DNA from: Bacillota bacterium
GTDB lineage: Bacteria; Bacillota; Clostridia; Oscillospirales; Acutalibacteraceae
Assembly: GCA_021769885.1 (NCBI GenBank)
Contig: JAETSA010000001.1
Location: forward strand, 204,558 to 268,557
Length of the DNA stretch: 64,000 nucleotides
Direction of reading: 5' to 3'
The translations under genes and the position numbers were made by a program. The notes below the pieces were generated by a model. That model ran no database searches. It saw nothing but the letters and a program-made list of their open reading frames with translations, and had not been told where the DNA came from. Positions 25,281-34,330 of this stretch are shown in pieces (the stretch's first letter is position 1; every line of letters starts with the position of its first letter).

Positions 25281-25295
25281 TTCTCATTATGAGAA
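25281..25295 (+). repeat. Shufflon repeat B, copy in silent cassette 2
   Basis: TTCTCATTATGAGAA, continuing AGTTGGACGGTGTGGAGCG, matches the reverse complement of 27249-27263 and its flank in the expressed hsdS. Confidence 0.75.
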
Positions 25296-25803
25296 GTTGG
25301 ACGGTGTGGAGCGCTGTATCGACGATGAACTGCCCTTTGAAATACCCGAAAACTGGTGCTGGTGCAAGATTGGCACTATCTTTACTCTTCAAGCTGGTAA
25401 AAACATTCAAGCCGCAGAAATCCACGAGAATCCATTTGCCGACTCCTATCCGTGCTACGGGGGAAATGGCATTCGGGGATATGTAGCCAGTTCAAATCGC
25501 ACCGGTGATTATCCGATCATCGGCAGACAAGGTGCTCTGTGCGGAAATATCAACAGAGCGACCGGCGAGTTTTATGCTACAGAACACGCCGTGTGCGTTG
25601 AAACCTATTCGCAAATTAGTGTTGCCTGGGCCTGCCTGTTTCTCACTGCACTGAACCTCAATCAATATGCCACTGCAACAGCGCAGCCAGGCTTGGCGGT
25701 TGCAAACATTAATGAGGTGTACATCCCGTTACCGCCGCTCGCCGAGCAGCACCGCATCGTCCAGCGGATTGAAAAATTACTTCCGCTGGTCAAAGGGCTG
25801 TAA
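25281..25803 (+). pseudogene. Silent hsdS cassette 2 (single second recognition domain)
   Basis: Begins at repeat B and reads SHYEKLDGVERCIDDELPFE-type sequence, then one recognition domain (WCWCKIGTIFTLQAGKNIQA to PLAEQHRIVQRIEKLLPLVK) and a stop. It has no start signals. It would replace the second recognition domain of hsdS after inversion between repeat B copies. The domain differs from both the expressed second domain and the one in cassette 1, giving a third alternative. Confidence 0.85.
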
Positions 25804-25846
25804 AAGGAACACGGTATAATATCATAGTGAAAGGAGGTCTTTCACT

Positions 25847-26650
25847 ATGATAGAAGAATTCGAAAGACACTTGAGAGGCACAAACCTCTCGGAAAACACG
25901 ATATCTTCGTACCTTTTTGCCATTCGGCAATACAGCTCGCAGTACGACGGTATCACAAAAAAGAACCTGCGGGCGTATAAGGTGTGGTTGATAGAGAACT
26001 ACAAGCCAAAGACCGTCAATCTGCGTCTGAGGGCAATCAACTGCTACTTGGAGAGCATCGGCAAAGAGAGCTTGAAAATGCCGTTTGTGCGAGTGCAGCA
26101 GAAAGCCTTTCTGGAAAATGTCATCAGCGAGGCCGACTATGAGTATTTCAAAACCTGCCTCAAACGGGATGACGAGCTGTTCTGGTATTTTGTAATTCGC
26201 TTTCTGGCAGCAACCGGCGCACGGGTCAGCGAGCTCATACAGATCAAGGTGGAACACATCAAGCTGGGGCATTTGGATTTATGCTCGAAGGGGGGTAAAC
26301 TCCGACGAATATACATACCCAAGGCTCTGCAAAATGAAGCCCTTTCTTGGCTGAACGATAAGCACCAAGAAAGCGGCTTCATTTTTTTGAACAAATACGG
26401 CGACAGAATCACCACCAGAGGCATCTCAGGGCAACTAAAAAAGCTGGCAGTCCGGTATGGCATCGATCCGGTGGTCATTTACCCACATTCGTTCCGCCAT
26501 CGCTTCGCAAAGAGCTTCTTGGAGCGTTGCAATGACATTGCATTCCTCGCCGACCTTATGGGGCATGAAAGCATTGAAACTACCCGCATTTATCTCCGAA
26601 AAACCTCAACCGAGCAACGGGCCATCGTTGATGAGGTCATAGACTGGTAA
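25847..26650 (+). CDS. Tyrosine recombinase of the hsdS shufflon
   Basis: A 267-residue phage-integrase-family recombinase: N-terminal SAM-like core-binding domain, then catalytic ATGARVSELIQI (Arg about 125), HSFRHRFAKSF (His, Arg about 214-217), LMGHESIETTRIY (His about 238, Tyr about 247). SD AAGGAGG lies upstream. It is XerC/D-like in length and resembles recombinases (PsrA/CreX type) that invert hsdS cassettes. Its place between the expressed hsdS and the silent cassettes on the opposite strand supports that job, inverting 2-4 kb segments that include its own gene. Confidence 0.88.
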   Translation: MIEEFERHLRGTNLSENTISSYLFAIRQYSSQYDGITKKNLRAYKVWLIENYKPKTVNLRLRAINCYLESIGKESLKMPFVRVQQKAFLENVISEADYEYFKTCLKRDDELFWYFVIRFLAATGARVSELIQIKVEHIKLGHLDLCSKGGKLRRIYIPKALQNEALSWLNDKHQESGFIFLNKYGDRITTRGISGQLKKLAVRYGIDPVVIYPHSFRHRFAKSFLERCNDIAFLADLMGHESIETTRIYLRKTSTEQRAIVDEVIDW

Positions 26651-26655
26651 AAGAA

Positions 26656-26692
26656 AACCAGGCATGCGCACTGCTTTGGCGTATGCCTGGTT
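26656..26692. terminator. Convergent terminator between recombinase and hsdS
   Basis: Stem AACCAGGCATGCGC / GCGTATGCCTGGTT followed by GTTTTAC, serving both converging genes. Confidence 0.8.
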
Positions 26693-26695
26693 GTT

Positions 26696-28252
26696 TTACA
26701 ATTTCTGCACTATATCGAGTGCTGTATCGATGGCGCTGACAATGCGTTCCTGTTCGTGGAGTGGCGGTAACGGGAACAGAAGATTGTGGATTGCATTGGA
26801 GGATAAGCCCTGAATAGCGATACCTTTTCCACCAATCCAGCCTGCGCCTTTGTAAAGGTAAAAGAGATAGTAAAAGAACCGAGTACAGACGGGCACATAA
26901 GCTCGTAGCCTGTGAATATGATTCTGAATACGCATGGGTTTGTTGCTTCCCCAGATAGCAGCACGACCGATATCTCCTCCCTCACACACTAAGAGGTCGC
27001 CCTGTTGTACTGTACATTTATCGACCTCTGAATCCGTAAAGGGCATGGTTTTGAGATTATCCAAAACAAAACGATCCCAGTATAAGTTGGAGGTAGTGAC
27101 ATAGGTAAGCTTTTCACCGTCCCGATTTGAGGCGTTTAAGGCTTTTCCTGTGTTATGCTGAAAAACGGTACCGAGCCGTATCCACTCCCACGAATCCGGT
27201 ATCTCGAAGGGCAGTTCCTCGTCGATGCAACGCTCCACGCCGTCCAACTTCTCATAATGAGAATTATCCCGTCTGAAAATGACAGATTCGTGCTTGTCCT
27301 TTTTGATTTTGCCTTCCTTGATGAGCCGCTGTTTTTCCGCCCGGATACGCTCCAGCAGAGCCTCTACAGGTTCGTCAGATGGGTCTTGAGGTACCAGCTT
27401 GCCTTGGACGGCTTGCTGGAGGATGGATTTTTTAAGAGCTTCGGGAAAGGATGACTCAAGTTTTCGGCTTTCCGTTTCAACTTTGTCATATAAAGCTAAT
27501 ACCGTTGAAAGTTCATCAAGTTTTGCCGCTATACGAGCTTGTTCGGTAAGAGGGGGCAACGGCACAAGCAAATTATCAAGGCTATCAGAGTTCAGTGTGT
27601 TGCCCTTTATGGCTGTTTTTGTATCACCCATTTGAGATATGAGTGGAAGCACCTTGAATAAATAAGCAGTCATTATCCGTCTATCATCAATATACGGAAA
27701 AATTGAAATAATAGCCTCATTATGAAATGCCTCGATGCCTAAGATAGACACTTTACCAACGGTTAACTTAAAGCTCATTATCAGAGTTCCAACCGGGCTA
27801 ATGTTGCCTTTGAATGACTTATCGGCAGCGTAAACACTTACACCTTCTTTGGTCTCGGTAATTTCACCATCTGCAACCATATCAGCAATAGATACCCAAC
27901 AGAAAGCGGGTTTATCCCAATATTCAGATTCTTTTCGCGGTGGTGTTTTGCCCATATAATAATTGACGAGATTGACGAAACGCACCCACTCCCAGCTATC
28001 GGGAATATCAAAAGGAACATCCAGCGGAACTACTTCATCTCCGATTTTCTCATAAGGAGTATTATCGGCACCTTTGAATATAACCGAGGGGTTCTTTTCT
28101 CGCTTGATTTTCTTCTCTTTGATGAGCCGCTCTTTCTCCGCACGGATGCGTTCCAGCAGAACGCTGGCAGGCTCGTCATTCGGGTCTTGCGGCACGAGCT
28201 TGCCCTGAACAGCCATCTGGAGAATGGAGTTTTTCAGTTGCTGTGCAGTCAT
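26696..28252 (-). CDS. hsdS: Type I restriction enzyme specificity subunit (expressed copy)
   Basis: A 518-residue DNA-recognition subunit with two target-recognition domains, each starting with a PFDIPDSWEWVRF / PFEIPDSWEWIRL motif and each ending with LTEQARIAAKLDEL / LHEQERIVSAID. They are separated by coiled spacers that begin LKNSILQMAVQGKLVPQDPN and LKKSILQQAVQGKLVPQDPS. The start overlaps the hsdM stop by ATGA, so it is translated with hsdM. Repeats A (28032-28068) and B (27249-27263) lie just before each recognition domain and match the silent cassettes, so the sequence specificity can switch by inversion. Confidence 0.93.
   Translation of the reverse strand: MTAQQLKNSILQMAVQGKLVPQDPNDEPASVLLERIRAEKERLIKEKKIKREKNPSVIFKGADNTPYEKIGDEVVPLDVPFDIPDSWEWVRFVNLVNYYMGKTPPRKESEYWDKPAFCWVSIADMVADGEITETKEGVSVYAADKSFKGNISPVGTLIMSFKLTVGKVSILGIEAFHNEAIISIFPYIDDRRIMTAYLFKVLPLISQMGDTKTAIKGNTLNSDSLDNLLVPLPPLTEQARIAAKLDELSTVLALYDKVETESRKLESSFPEALKKSILQQAVQGKLVPQDPSDEPVEALLERIRAEKQRLIKEGKIKKDKHESVIFRRDNSHYEKLDGVERCIDEELPFEIPDSWEWIRLGTVFQHNTGKALNASNRDGEKLTYVTTSNLYWDRFVLDNLKTMPFTDSEVDKCTVQQGDLLVCEGGDIGRAAIWGSNKPMRIQNHIHRLRAYVPVCTRFFYYLFYLYKGAGWIGGKGIAIQGLSSNAIHNLLFPLPPLHEQERIVSAIDTALDIVQKL
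27249..27263 (-). repeat. Shufflon repeat B in expressed hsdS
   Basis: TTCTCATAATGAGAA, near-palindromic, before the second recognition domain; inverted partner of 25281-25295 and 24693-24707. Confidence 0.8.
28032..28068 (-). repeat. Shufflon inverted repeat A in expressed hsdS
   Basis: 37 bp before the first recognition domain; one mismatch with the reverse complement of 23903-23939. Confidence 0.8.
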
Positions 28253-29736
28253 TCGTCGCCCTCCTCCGTAATGTCAATGCCAAGGATGTCGGTGATCTGG
28301 GCAAGGATGCGGTCAATGTCAGCGTTCAGACTGGCCCGCTTCTCCTGGTACTGCTGAATCAGTTCCTTCGGCGGAAGGATTTCCTCCTCTTCGTGAGGAT
28401 AGCCGCAGAGGTCAATGTTATAGCTTCGTGCTTTCAGTTCCTCGACGGTGTACTTCTTCGCCTTGTCAAAGCCGTCGATAGTGATCTCCTCACGGTTGTT
28501 CCACCACTCAACAGCCGGGGCAAAGTGCTCCAGTTTCATGGGCTTCGTCTTGGAGAAGTTCTTGTATCCATCCGGCATATCCAGGCGATAGAACCAGGTT
28601 TCCGTCGTGCGATGCGTCCGGTCGAAGAACAGAATGTTTGTTGTGATAGAAGTGTATGGCGCAAAAACGCTGTGTGGCATACGAATGACCGTATGGAGGT
28701 TGAACTCGGACAGCAGCTTTTCCTTGATTGCCATTTTGGCATTATCTGTACCAAACAGGAAGCCGTCCGGCAGAATGATGGCGCAGCGCCCATTCTGCTT
28801 CAGCCGATACATGATGACCGACATAAAGAGGTCGGCGGTTTCGCTACTGCGGAGATCAGCCGGGAAATTCTGCTTCACGCCCTCTTTTTCGTTGCCGCCG
28901 TAAGGAGGATTCATCAGAATGACATCGAAGCGGTCGCTCTCCTTGTACTCACGCACATTCTTTTCCAAGCTGTTGCCGTGGATGATGCGAGGGTTGTCGA
29001 TGTCGTGGAGCAGCATATTCGTGGCGCACAGAAGGAACGGCAGCGCCTTCTTTTCAATGCCGTAGATGGAGTTGCTGTAAACCGTTCTGTCTTCGACAGT
29101 CTGCACCTGGGCATCCAGCACCTTCAGCGCAGAGGTAAGGAAGCCACCGGTTCCGCAGGCAAAGTCCGCAATAGACTCGCCAAGCTTGGGCTTGATCATC
29201 TGTACCATGAAGTCCGTGACAGCACGGGGTGTGTAGAATTCACCGGAGTTACCGGCGCTCTGCAGGCTGCGGAGGATCGTTTCGTAAATCTCACCGAAGG
29301 CGTGACGGTCCTCGTACTCCTCAAAATCGATCTCGTCAATGACATTGATAACCTGGCGGAGCAGGATGCCATCCTTCATGTAGTTGTTGTTGTCCTCGAA
29401 GGCTGTGCGGACGATGATCTGGCTCATGGGTGTATTCTCATCGATTGCGATGGCCTTGAGGGTCGGGAACAGCTTTCCGTTCACGAAGTCCAGAAGTGCA
29501 TCGCCGGTGAGCGCCTTGCCGTCCTTGTGGTCGACGGCCCAATTGCGCCAGCGCAGCTCCTCCGGGATGATGGAGGTGTAATTTTCGTCGTAAAACTCCC
29601 AGATCTCTTCCTTGGCATCATACACCTTCAAAAAGAGAATCCAAACCATCTGCTCGATGCGCTGGGCATCGCCGTTGATGCCTGCGTCATTCCGCATGAT
29701 GTCCTGCAGTCGTTTTACCAGGTTATTTAAACTCAT
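28249..29736 (-). CDS. hsdM: Type I restriction-modification DNA methyltransferase subunit
   Basis: A 495-residue N6-adenine methyltransferase. It has an N-terminal helical HsdM domain (LNNLVKRLQDIMRNDAG), the SAM-binding motif ADFACGTGGFL (about residue 189) and the catalytic motif FDVILMNPPYGG (about residue 275). With HsdS it methylates the target site; with HsdR added it restricts. The start lies 16 nt downstream of the hsdR stop and the stop overlaps hsdS, so all are one operon. It is intact and of standard length. Confidence 0.96.
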   Translation of the reverse strand: MSLNNLVKRLQDIMRNDAGINGDAQRIEQMVWILFLKVYDAKEEIWEFYDENYTSIIPEELRWRNWAVDHKDGKALTGDALLDFVNGKLFPTLKAIAIDENTPMSQIIVRTAFEDNNNYMKDGILLRQVINVIDEIDFEEYEDRHAFGEIYETILRSLQSAGNSGEFYTPRAVTDFMVQMIKPKLGESIADFACGTGGFLTSALKVLDAQVQTVEDRTVYSNSIYGIEKKALPFLLCATNMLLHDIDNPRIIHGNSLEKNVREYKESDRFDVILMNPPYGGNEKEGVKQNFPADLRSSETADLFMSVIMYRLKQNGRCAIILPDGFLFGTDNAKMAIKEKLLSEFNLHTVIRMPHSVFAPYTSITTNILFFDRTHRTTETWFYRLDMPDGYKNFSKTKPMKLEHFAPAVEWWNNREEITIDGFDKAKKYTVEELKARSYNIDLCGYPHEEEEILPPKELIQQYQEKRASLNADIDRILAQITDILGIDITEEGDE

Positions 29737-29751
29737 ATCTTATATCTCCTA

Positions 29752-32085
29752 TTACGCTGCGTAGATTTCCTTCTGCAAATCACGGATGGCTTGAATGTAT
29801 CCGCTTTTGCCGCCGAACAGCTTTGCGATCTTCATGGGGGTGCCGAATTTGCGGAACGGGTCATTGGACAGGATTTCGATGTTCTCGATATCCTGAATGC
29901 CCTCGTTCATGTATTTGTCCAGCAGCGCACTCAGAACTTCCTGTGCCAAGCCGGAATACTTGTAGAGGTATCCACGCTTGCGGACATTGTTAGCCCGTTC
30001 TGTCTTCGTCAGCGGCGCCTTATCGTAGGCAATGTGGCAGATGAGGTCGAAATCGTCAATATCCTTATTCCCGGCGATCTGCCGCAGCGCTTCCAACAGG
30101 ACGCCGCGCTCCTGCAGTTCGTCGATTATTGCTTGCTTCTTTTCCTCGGAGTTCCAGGCACGGAGGAAGGAATCCAGGGTGGCATACTCGCCGAGGATGT
30201 TCTTCTTGGAGTAGTCCGTCACGCTTTCCGTGATGAGCTTGCCGTCCTTGTCGTAGTATTGGACACGCTCATTCAGGATCGTGACCTCGACACCACGCAC
30301 CCGGAATTTGTGCTTCTTTTCAGGCGGATCGTCGGTGTCCCCACCGGGGTCGGGAGTCGGAACGGGTGGCTTCGGTGGATTGGCAGTCGGCTCTTCGCCG
30401 GGATCATCGCCATCATCAATGATAGAGATCGGGTCGCCATCGAATTCCGGGTCTGCGAAGAGTCGGCAGGCATTGCGGAAATCCATGATGGTGAAATACT
30501 CTTTGCCGTAGTCGGGCTTGAGGCGTGTGCCACGACCGATGATCTGCTTGAACTCGGTCATGGAGTTTATGTTGTTATCCAGAACGATGAGCCGGCACGT
30601 TTTGCAGTCCACGCCAGTCGTCATCAGTTTGGAGGTCGTAACGATCACGGGATATTTGCTGTCCTCTGCGATAAAGTAGTCGAGCTGCGCCTTGCCCTCG
30701 GCGTTGTCGCCGGTAATACGCATGACATACTTGGCATTCTCCGCCACGAGGTCGCTGTTTTCGTTCACGAGCGCCTGCCTCATCCGCTCTGCATGGTCGA
30801 TGTCCACGCAGAATACGATGGTCTTGGCAAAGCGGTCGTTTTCTTTCAAAAAGCGAGTGATACGCTTCGCCACGGCGGCGGTGCGCTCATCGATAATGAG
30901 GTTTTTGTCGTAATCCTTGGTGTTGTACTCCCGGTCCTCGATCTCGTACCCGTAGATGTCGTGCTGTCCAGCCGTGGGTCGCCAACCTTCCAGGTCTTTG
31001 TCCAGGCCGACGCGGAGAACTTTGTACGGAGCGAGGAAGCCGTCGTCGATACCTTGTTTCAGACTGTATGTATAGATGGGTTCACCGAAGTAAGAGATAT
31101 TGGATACCTCTTTCGTTTCCTTCGGCGTAGCAGTCATACCGATCTGCGTGGCACTGTGGAAGTATTCGAGTATTCTGCGCCAACGGGAATCCTCCTTGGC
31201 GCTGCCACGGTGACACTCATCAATGACGATGAGGTCGAAGAAATCCGGCTGAAATGCACGGAACGGCTCTTCGTTCTCATCACCAGCCAACTGCTGATAG
31301 AGGGACAGGTACAGTTCATAGGAGCTGTCCAGCTTTTTGCCCTCGATTTTCGTCATGACCTTTGCAAAAGGCTTGAAGTCCTGTTGCATGGTCTGGTCAA
31401 CGAGGATATTACGGTCAGCAAGGAAAAGGATCTTTTTCTTGCGGCCGGATTTCCAAAGGCGGTGGATGATCTGAAACGCAGTATAGGTCTTGCCGGTGCC
31501 GGTCGCCATAACAAGGAGGATACGATCCTGCCCACGGGCTACTGCATCAACGGTGCGGTTGATGGCGATACGCTGATAGTAGCGAGGGGTCTTATCACCC
31601 GGCTGAAAATAGTACGGCTCGGTGATAAGCTGCTCCTGCTCCGGCGTGAAGTGCTCGTCCCCAATGTGTCGCTGCCAAAGATCCTGCGGCGAGGGAAACT
31701 GCTCAAGCGTCAGCTCTTGCTCTTTCCCGGTCTTCATATCGTGTTCAAGGAAACCATCGCCATTTGAGCTGTACACAAACGGAATGTCCAGCACCTCGGC
31801 GTATTCGATGGCCTGCTGCATCCCGGCTCCAACGCTGTGCCGGTTATCTTTCGCCTCGACGATAGCCAGTGGAATATTGGCCTTGTAGTAGAGCAGATAG
31901 TCAGTGCGCTTTCTTTTGCCTCTGGCAGTAACATTACCACGGACGATAACACGACCGTCCGTGAAGTTGTACTCCATGCGGATCTGCTTCTGCCTGTCCC
32001 AGCCAGCGCCCTCAATGGCTGGGGTAATGAAACGAAGTTTTATATCTTCTTCGGTCATTTCATGTTTTTGCATTAAATCGCTCAT
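29752..32085 (-). CDS. hsdR: Type I restriction enzyme motor/nuclease subunit
   Basis: A 777-residue restriction subunit. The N-terminal nuclease core shows RTDYLLYY and IPLAIVEAKDN (PD-(D/E)xK, about residues 60-76). The helicase motor has VMATGTGKTYTAFQII (Walker A, about 190), VIDECHRG (about 288), GMTATPKE and QIIGRGTRLKPDYGKEYF. Past residue 560 a proline-rich linker (EEPTANPPKPPVPTPDPGGD) leads to the C-terminal helical domain. The start MSDLMQKHEM was chosen because AGGAGG lies 6 nt upstream. It translocates DNA toward the complex and cuts unmethylated DNA. Confidence 0.95.
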   Translation of the reverse strand: MSDLMQKHEMTEEDIKLRFITPAIEGAGWDRQKQIRMEYNFTDGRVIVRGNVTARGKRKRTDYLLYYKANIPLAIVEAKDNRHSVGAGMQQAIEYAEVLDIPFVYSSNGDGFLEHDMKTGKEQELTLEQFPSPQDLWQRHIGDEHFTPEQEQLITEPYYFQPGDKTPRYYQRIAINRTVDAVARGQDRILLVMATGTGKTYTAFQIIHRLWKSGRKKKILFLADRNILVDQTMQQDFKPFAKVMTKIEGKKLDSSYELYLSLYQQLAGDENEEPFRAFQPDFFDLIVIDECHRGSAKEDSRWRRILEYFHSATQIGMTATPKETKEVSNISYFGEPIYTYSLKQGIDDGFLAPYKVLRVGLDKDLEGWRPTAGQHDIYGYEIEDREYNTKDYDKNLIIDERTAAVAKRITRFLKENDRFAKTIVFCVDIDHAERMRQALVNENSDLVAENAKYVMRITGDNAEGKAQLDYFIAEDSKYPVIVTTSKLMTTGVDCKTCRLIVLDNNINSMTEFKQIIGRGTRLKPDYGKEYFTIMDFRNACRLFADPEFDGDPISIIDDGDDPGEEPTANPPKPPVPTPDPGGDTDDPPEKKHKFRVRGVEVTILNERVQYYDKDGKLITESVTDYSKKNILGEYATLDSFLRAWNSEEKKQAIIDELQERGVLLEALRQIAGNKDIDDFDLICHIAYDKAPLTKTERANNVRKRGYLYKYSGLAQEVLSALLDKYMNEGIQDIENIEILSNDPFRKFGTPMKIAKLFGGKSGYIQAIRDLQKEIYAA

Positions 32086-32177
32086 GCTGTGCCTCCTGAC
32101 TGTACTTCCAATAACCAAAAATTATCGGAAGTTGATAGCAATATAAGGTGTTTCTTTTACCGGTATATTTTTAACGA

Positions 32178-32369
32178 TTATTCCATTGCGCTTTCGCCGC
32201 TCTTAACCCACGCTTCCAGCTCAGAGCGTTTGAATTTCCATTGCTTCCCGATTTTATGTGCAGGAACATTTTGATCTTTTATCCATTTGCGCAGCGTAAC
32301 TGGCTTAATGTTCAGAAATAGCGCTGCATCTTCAATACTGATATAATTTTCGTTAAGTACATCTGCCAT
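32178..32369 (-). CDS. Excisionase/MerR-type HTH protein heading the hsd operon
   Basis: A 63-residue protein starting MADVLNENYISIEDAALFLN (GAGGTG upstream of ATG 32369). It has the winged HTH_17 pattern LFLNIKPVTLRKWIKDQ and KIGKQWKFKRSELEAWVKSG. Such small domains serve as transcription regulators or recombination directionality factors. It lies 92 nt before hsdR, behind a good promoter (32416-32444), so it may control restriction expression or assist the shufflon recombinase. The two roles cannot be separated from sequence. Confidence 0.7.
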   Translation of the reverse strand: MADVLNENYISIEDAALFLNIKPVTLRKWIKDQNVPAHKIGKQWKFKRSELEAWVKSGESAME

Positions 32370-32415
32370 ATTCTCGCACCTCGTATTCCGTGTGTTGGTG
32401 TAATTATACATATAC

Positions 32416-32444
32416 AGTATATCAGGTGTTTGTGAATTTTTCAA
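32416..32444 (-). promoter_or_regulatory. Promoter of the HTH-hsdRMS operon
   Basis: Reading leftwards, TTGAAA (32444-32439) and TATACT (32421-32416) are 17 nt apart. Confidence 0.65.
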
Positions 32445-32581
32445 GTTGTTTCGAGTCCTTTCTTGATATTTACGCTATTTTCTTGATATTTGCGTTTCCT
32501 GGATCGGTGTATTGAATTTTCCATATTCTACTCGATGTGCTAACAAATCGGAATTTTTTGTGATTTTTTCGTTGGAACCTA

Positions 32582-32639
32582 TTGACAAACCAGAAAATGT
32601 GAGTATAATGATGTTATCAGGATTGCTAACAGGCTAACA
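32582..32639 (+). promoter_or_regulatory. Promoter and GCTAACA direct-repeat operator of the XRE-ImmA operon
   Basis: TTGACA (32582-32587) and TATAAT (32604-32609) have a 16-nt spacer. Downstream, GCTAACAGGCTAACA (32625-32639) is a direct repeat that recurs at 34024-34038; a single GCTAACA lies at 32538. The unusually long leader to the ATG at 32782 has no other visible gene. Confidence 0.6.
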
Positions 32640-32781
32640 AGCAAACCTACAAACATCATTGTTTCACCATGTGATTAATGAGAGTCGCCCGAATTATTTA
32701 TTTTTATTTTTTAATGGCTTTTATTGCCGAATTTATTTATTGAAATTATTAAGGGCTAATGTAAAAGAAAAGGTGAAGATT

Positions 32782-33159
32782 ATGAACACACAGCAGTATT
32801 TGAATTTCGGAGATTTTCTCCAAAAGAAACGCACGGAGAGGCAAATCACCCTTCGTAAGATGGCGGAAATGATAGGTATAACAGCGCCATATCTGACAGA
32901 TATCGAAAAGGACCGTCGTAACCCTCCCGAAATGGAGAAATTGGAAACGATCTCTAACATTCTCATTTTAAGCGACGAAGAGAAAACCACTATGTTTGAC
33001 CTTGCCGGAAAGCGCAGAAATTCGGTAGCGCCTGATCTGCCGGATTATATCATGGAGAGAGACTATGTATCAGCTGCTCTTCGTACTGCACGCGATTTAG
33101 ATGCAAGCGAGGAAGACTGGCATAAATTCGTTGAGGAGCTGAAGCAGCGAAAGGGGTAA
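32782..33159 (+). CDS. XRE-family transcriptional regulator
   Basis: A 125-residue protein with a Cro/CI helix-turn-helix (FGDFLQKKRTERQITLRKMA, then GITAPYLTDIEKDRRNPP) followed by a short helical C-terminal region (VSAALRTARDLDASEEDWHK). The ATG at 32782 has AAAAGGTGAAG upstream. It is followed after 9 nt by an ImmA-type protease gene. In ICEBs1-like systems the protease cleaves the paired repressor after DNA damage or cell-cell signals, so this is the probable substrate and repressor of the local promoters. Confidence 0.85.
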   Translation: MNTQQYLNFGDFLQKKRTERQITLRKMAEMIGITAPYLTDIEKDRRNPPEMEKLETISNILILSDEEKTTMFDLAGKRRNSVAPDLPDYIMERDYVSAALRTARDLDASEEDWHKFVEELKQRKG

Positions 33160-33168
33160 TTTATACAA

Positions 33169-33957
33169 ATGTACACACCTACCGTAAAGGTGAAAAAAAG
33201 CGGAGTTCCTGTCGTAAGTAAGAAGGAACTTGACGCCATCGGTGAGAGATTTGTTGCAGATTTTCAACCTAATGTTCTGAAAAATCCTGAACCGGTGGAT
33301 ATTGATGGCTTTGCAGAACTTTATCTGGGCATGACTCCCGACTATCAGTATCTGTCCCATAACGGCATCTATTTAGGGATGACTGTATTTAACGATACCA
33401 ATAAGGTCATCGTTTTTGATCCCACATCCCAGCGTGCTGAGTATATCAGTGCAAAAGCCCGCACCATGATTATAGACAAGCAGTTACTTGAAGAAAACCA
33501 ACAGCACAGATACCGTTTTACCGTCGGTCATGAGGCAAGTCACGATATTCTGCACACCGCTTATTTCGCTTATGACCCTTGTCAAATTTCCATGTTTGAT
33601 GATTACGAACCTATGATACAGTGCCGCTTAGATACTCCCAGCGGAAATAAGAAAAACACCACAGAGTGGAATGACTGCGACTGGATGGAGTGGCAGGCTA
33701 ATACCCTCTCTTCTGCTATCCTTATGCCCAAATGTGCGGTAGAGTTGATTGCAAACCGATACAGAGAACACAAAGATCTAAAAAATCCGATTCATCGTTG
33801 TATACTCGTTGCACATATTTCTAACGCATTTGATGTATCTATCGCAGCCGCAACCATACGCTTAAAAGATCTCGGATATATCGATAAAAACGATACAACC
33901 GATTATTCCATTGGCACAACCCTTATGGATTTTGCCTCGGTAGTCGCTGCTGTATAA
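33169..33957 (+). CDS. ImmA/IrrE-family metallopeptidase
   Basis: A 262-residue protease. The zinc motif is VGHEASHDILH (HExxH, about residues 120-125), with the third ligand region DWMEWQANTLSSAILMP downstream. It ends with a helical segment typical of the family (ISNAFDVSIAAATIRLKDLG). It is encoded with the XRE regulator, and a terminator follows at 33971. The pair normally controls excision or gene expression of mobile elements. No integrase is left next to it here except the shufflon enzyme, so it may control the gene at 34083 or the restriction operon. Confidence 0.87.
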   Translation: MYTPTVKVKKSGVPVVSKKELDAIGERFVADFQPNVLKNPEPVDIDGFAELYLGMTPDYQYLSHNGIYLGMTVFNDTNKVIVFDPTSQRAEYISAKARTMIIDKQLLEENQQHRYRFTVGHEASHDILHTAYFAYDPCQISMFDDYEPMIQCRLDTPSGNKKNTTEWNDCDWMEWQANTLSSAILMPKCAVELIANRYREHKDLKNPIHRCILVAHISNAFDVSIAAATIRLKDLGYIDKNDTTDYSIGTTLMDFASVVAAV

Positions 33958-33970
33958 ATTCCCTGTCAAT

Positions 33971-33995
33971 AATAGCGGGTTTTCCGCCCGCTGTT
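33971..33995 (+). terminator. Terminator of the XRE-ImmA operon
   Basis: Stem AATAGCGGG / CCCGCTGTT followed by ATTTTTT. Confidence 0.8.
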
Positions 33996-34023
33996 ATTTT
34001 TTATCCACAGTGTTAACAACAAT

Positions 34024-34038
34024 GCTAACACGCTAACA
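34024..34038 (+). promoter_or_regulatory. GCTAACA direct-repeat operator, second copy
   Basis: GCTAACACGCTAACA, one base different from 32625-32639, between the ImmA terminator and the next small gene. Candidate second binding site for the XRE regulator. Confidence 0.55.
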
Positions 34039-34082
34039 AACGGAGGTGTTGCCTATTAGCACGACAAGGAAGGAGGTTCTCC

Positions 34083-34292
34083 ATGGAGGAGATACGAGAC
34101 TGTAAAGGCAGACTTGCCTGCAAAGGTAATGCTGCCACGGGTTTTGTTGAAGCAATATATAAAGGACAAAAGACCCGAACTACGCTCCCTGTTGGTGAAA
34201 CATTCACCATAGAGCGAGAAGGTGTTGTAACAAAAGTCATTCGAATCAGCACCACAGCTTTCAAGATTGAAAGCTACGCTTGTGCGGCGTAA
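34083..34292 (+). CDS. Small hypothetical protein of the island
   Basis: A 69-residue beta-rich protein (MEEIRDCKGRLACKGNAATG, then FVEAIYKGQKTRTTLPVGET). It has no signal peptide and a strong SD (GAAGGAGG). Proteins of this appearance are common in clostridial conjugative elements, usually just before a long GGCCGGGA-type terminator, as here. The function is not known. The GCTAACA repeat 45 nt upstream suggests control by the XRE protein. Confidence 0.6.
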   Translation: MEEIRDCKGRLACKGNAATGFVEAIYKGQKTRTTLPVGETFTIEREGVVTKVIRISTTAFKIESYACAA

Positions 34293-34330
34293 CGCACATA
34301 ATTAGTGAAATAGAATCCGCAGAGCTGCAC

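Noticed and set aside
28243..29730. 495-codon open frame antisense to hsdM
   Set aside because: Shadow of hsdM caused by its GC-rich third positions; no recognisable protein features.
29791..31767. 658-codon open frame antisense to hsdR
   Set aside because: It mirrors hsdR codon structure, has no SD, and hsdR has every family motif on the other strand.
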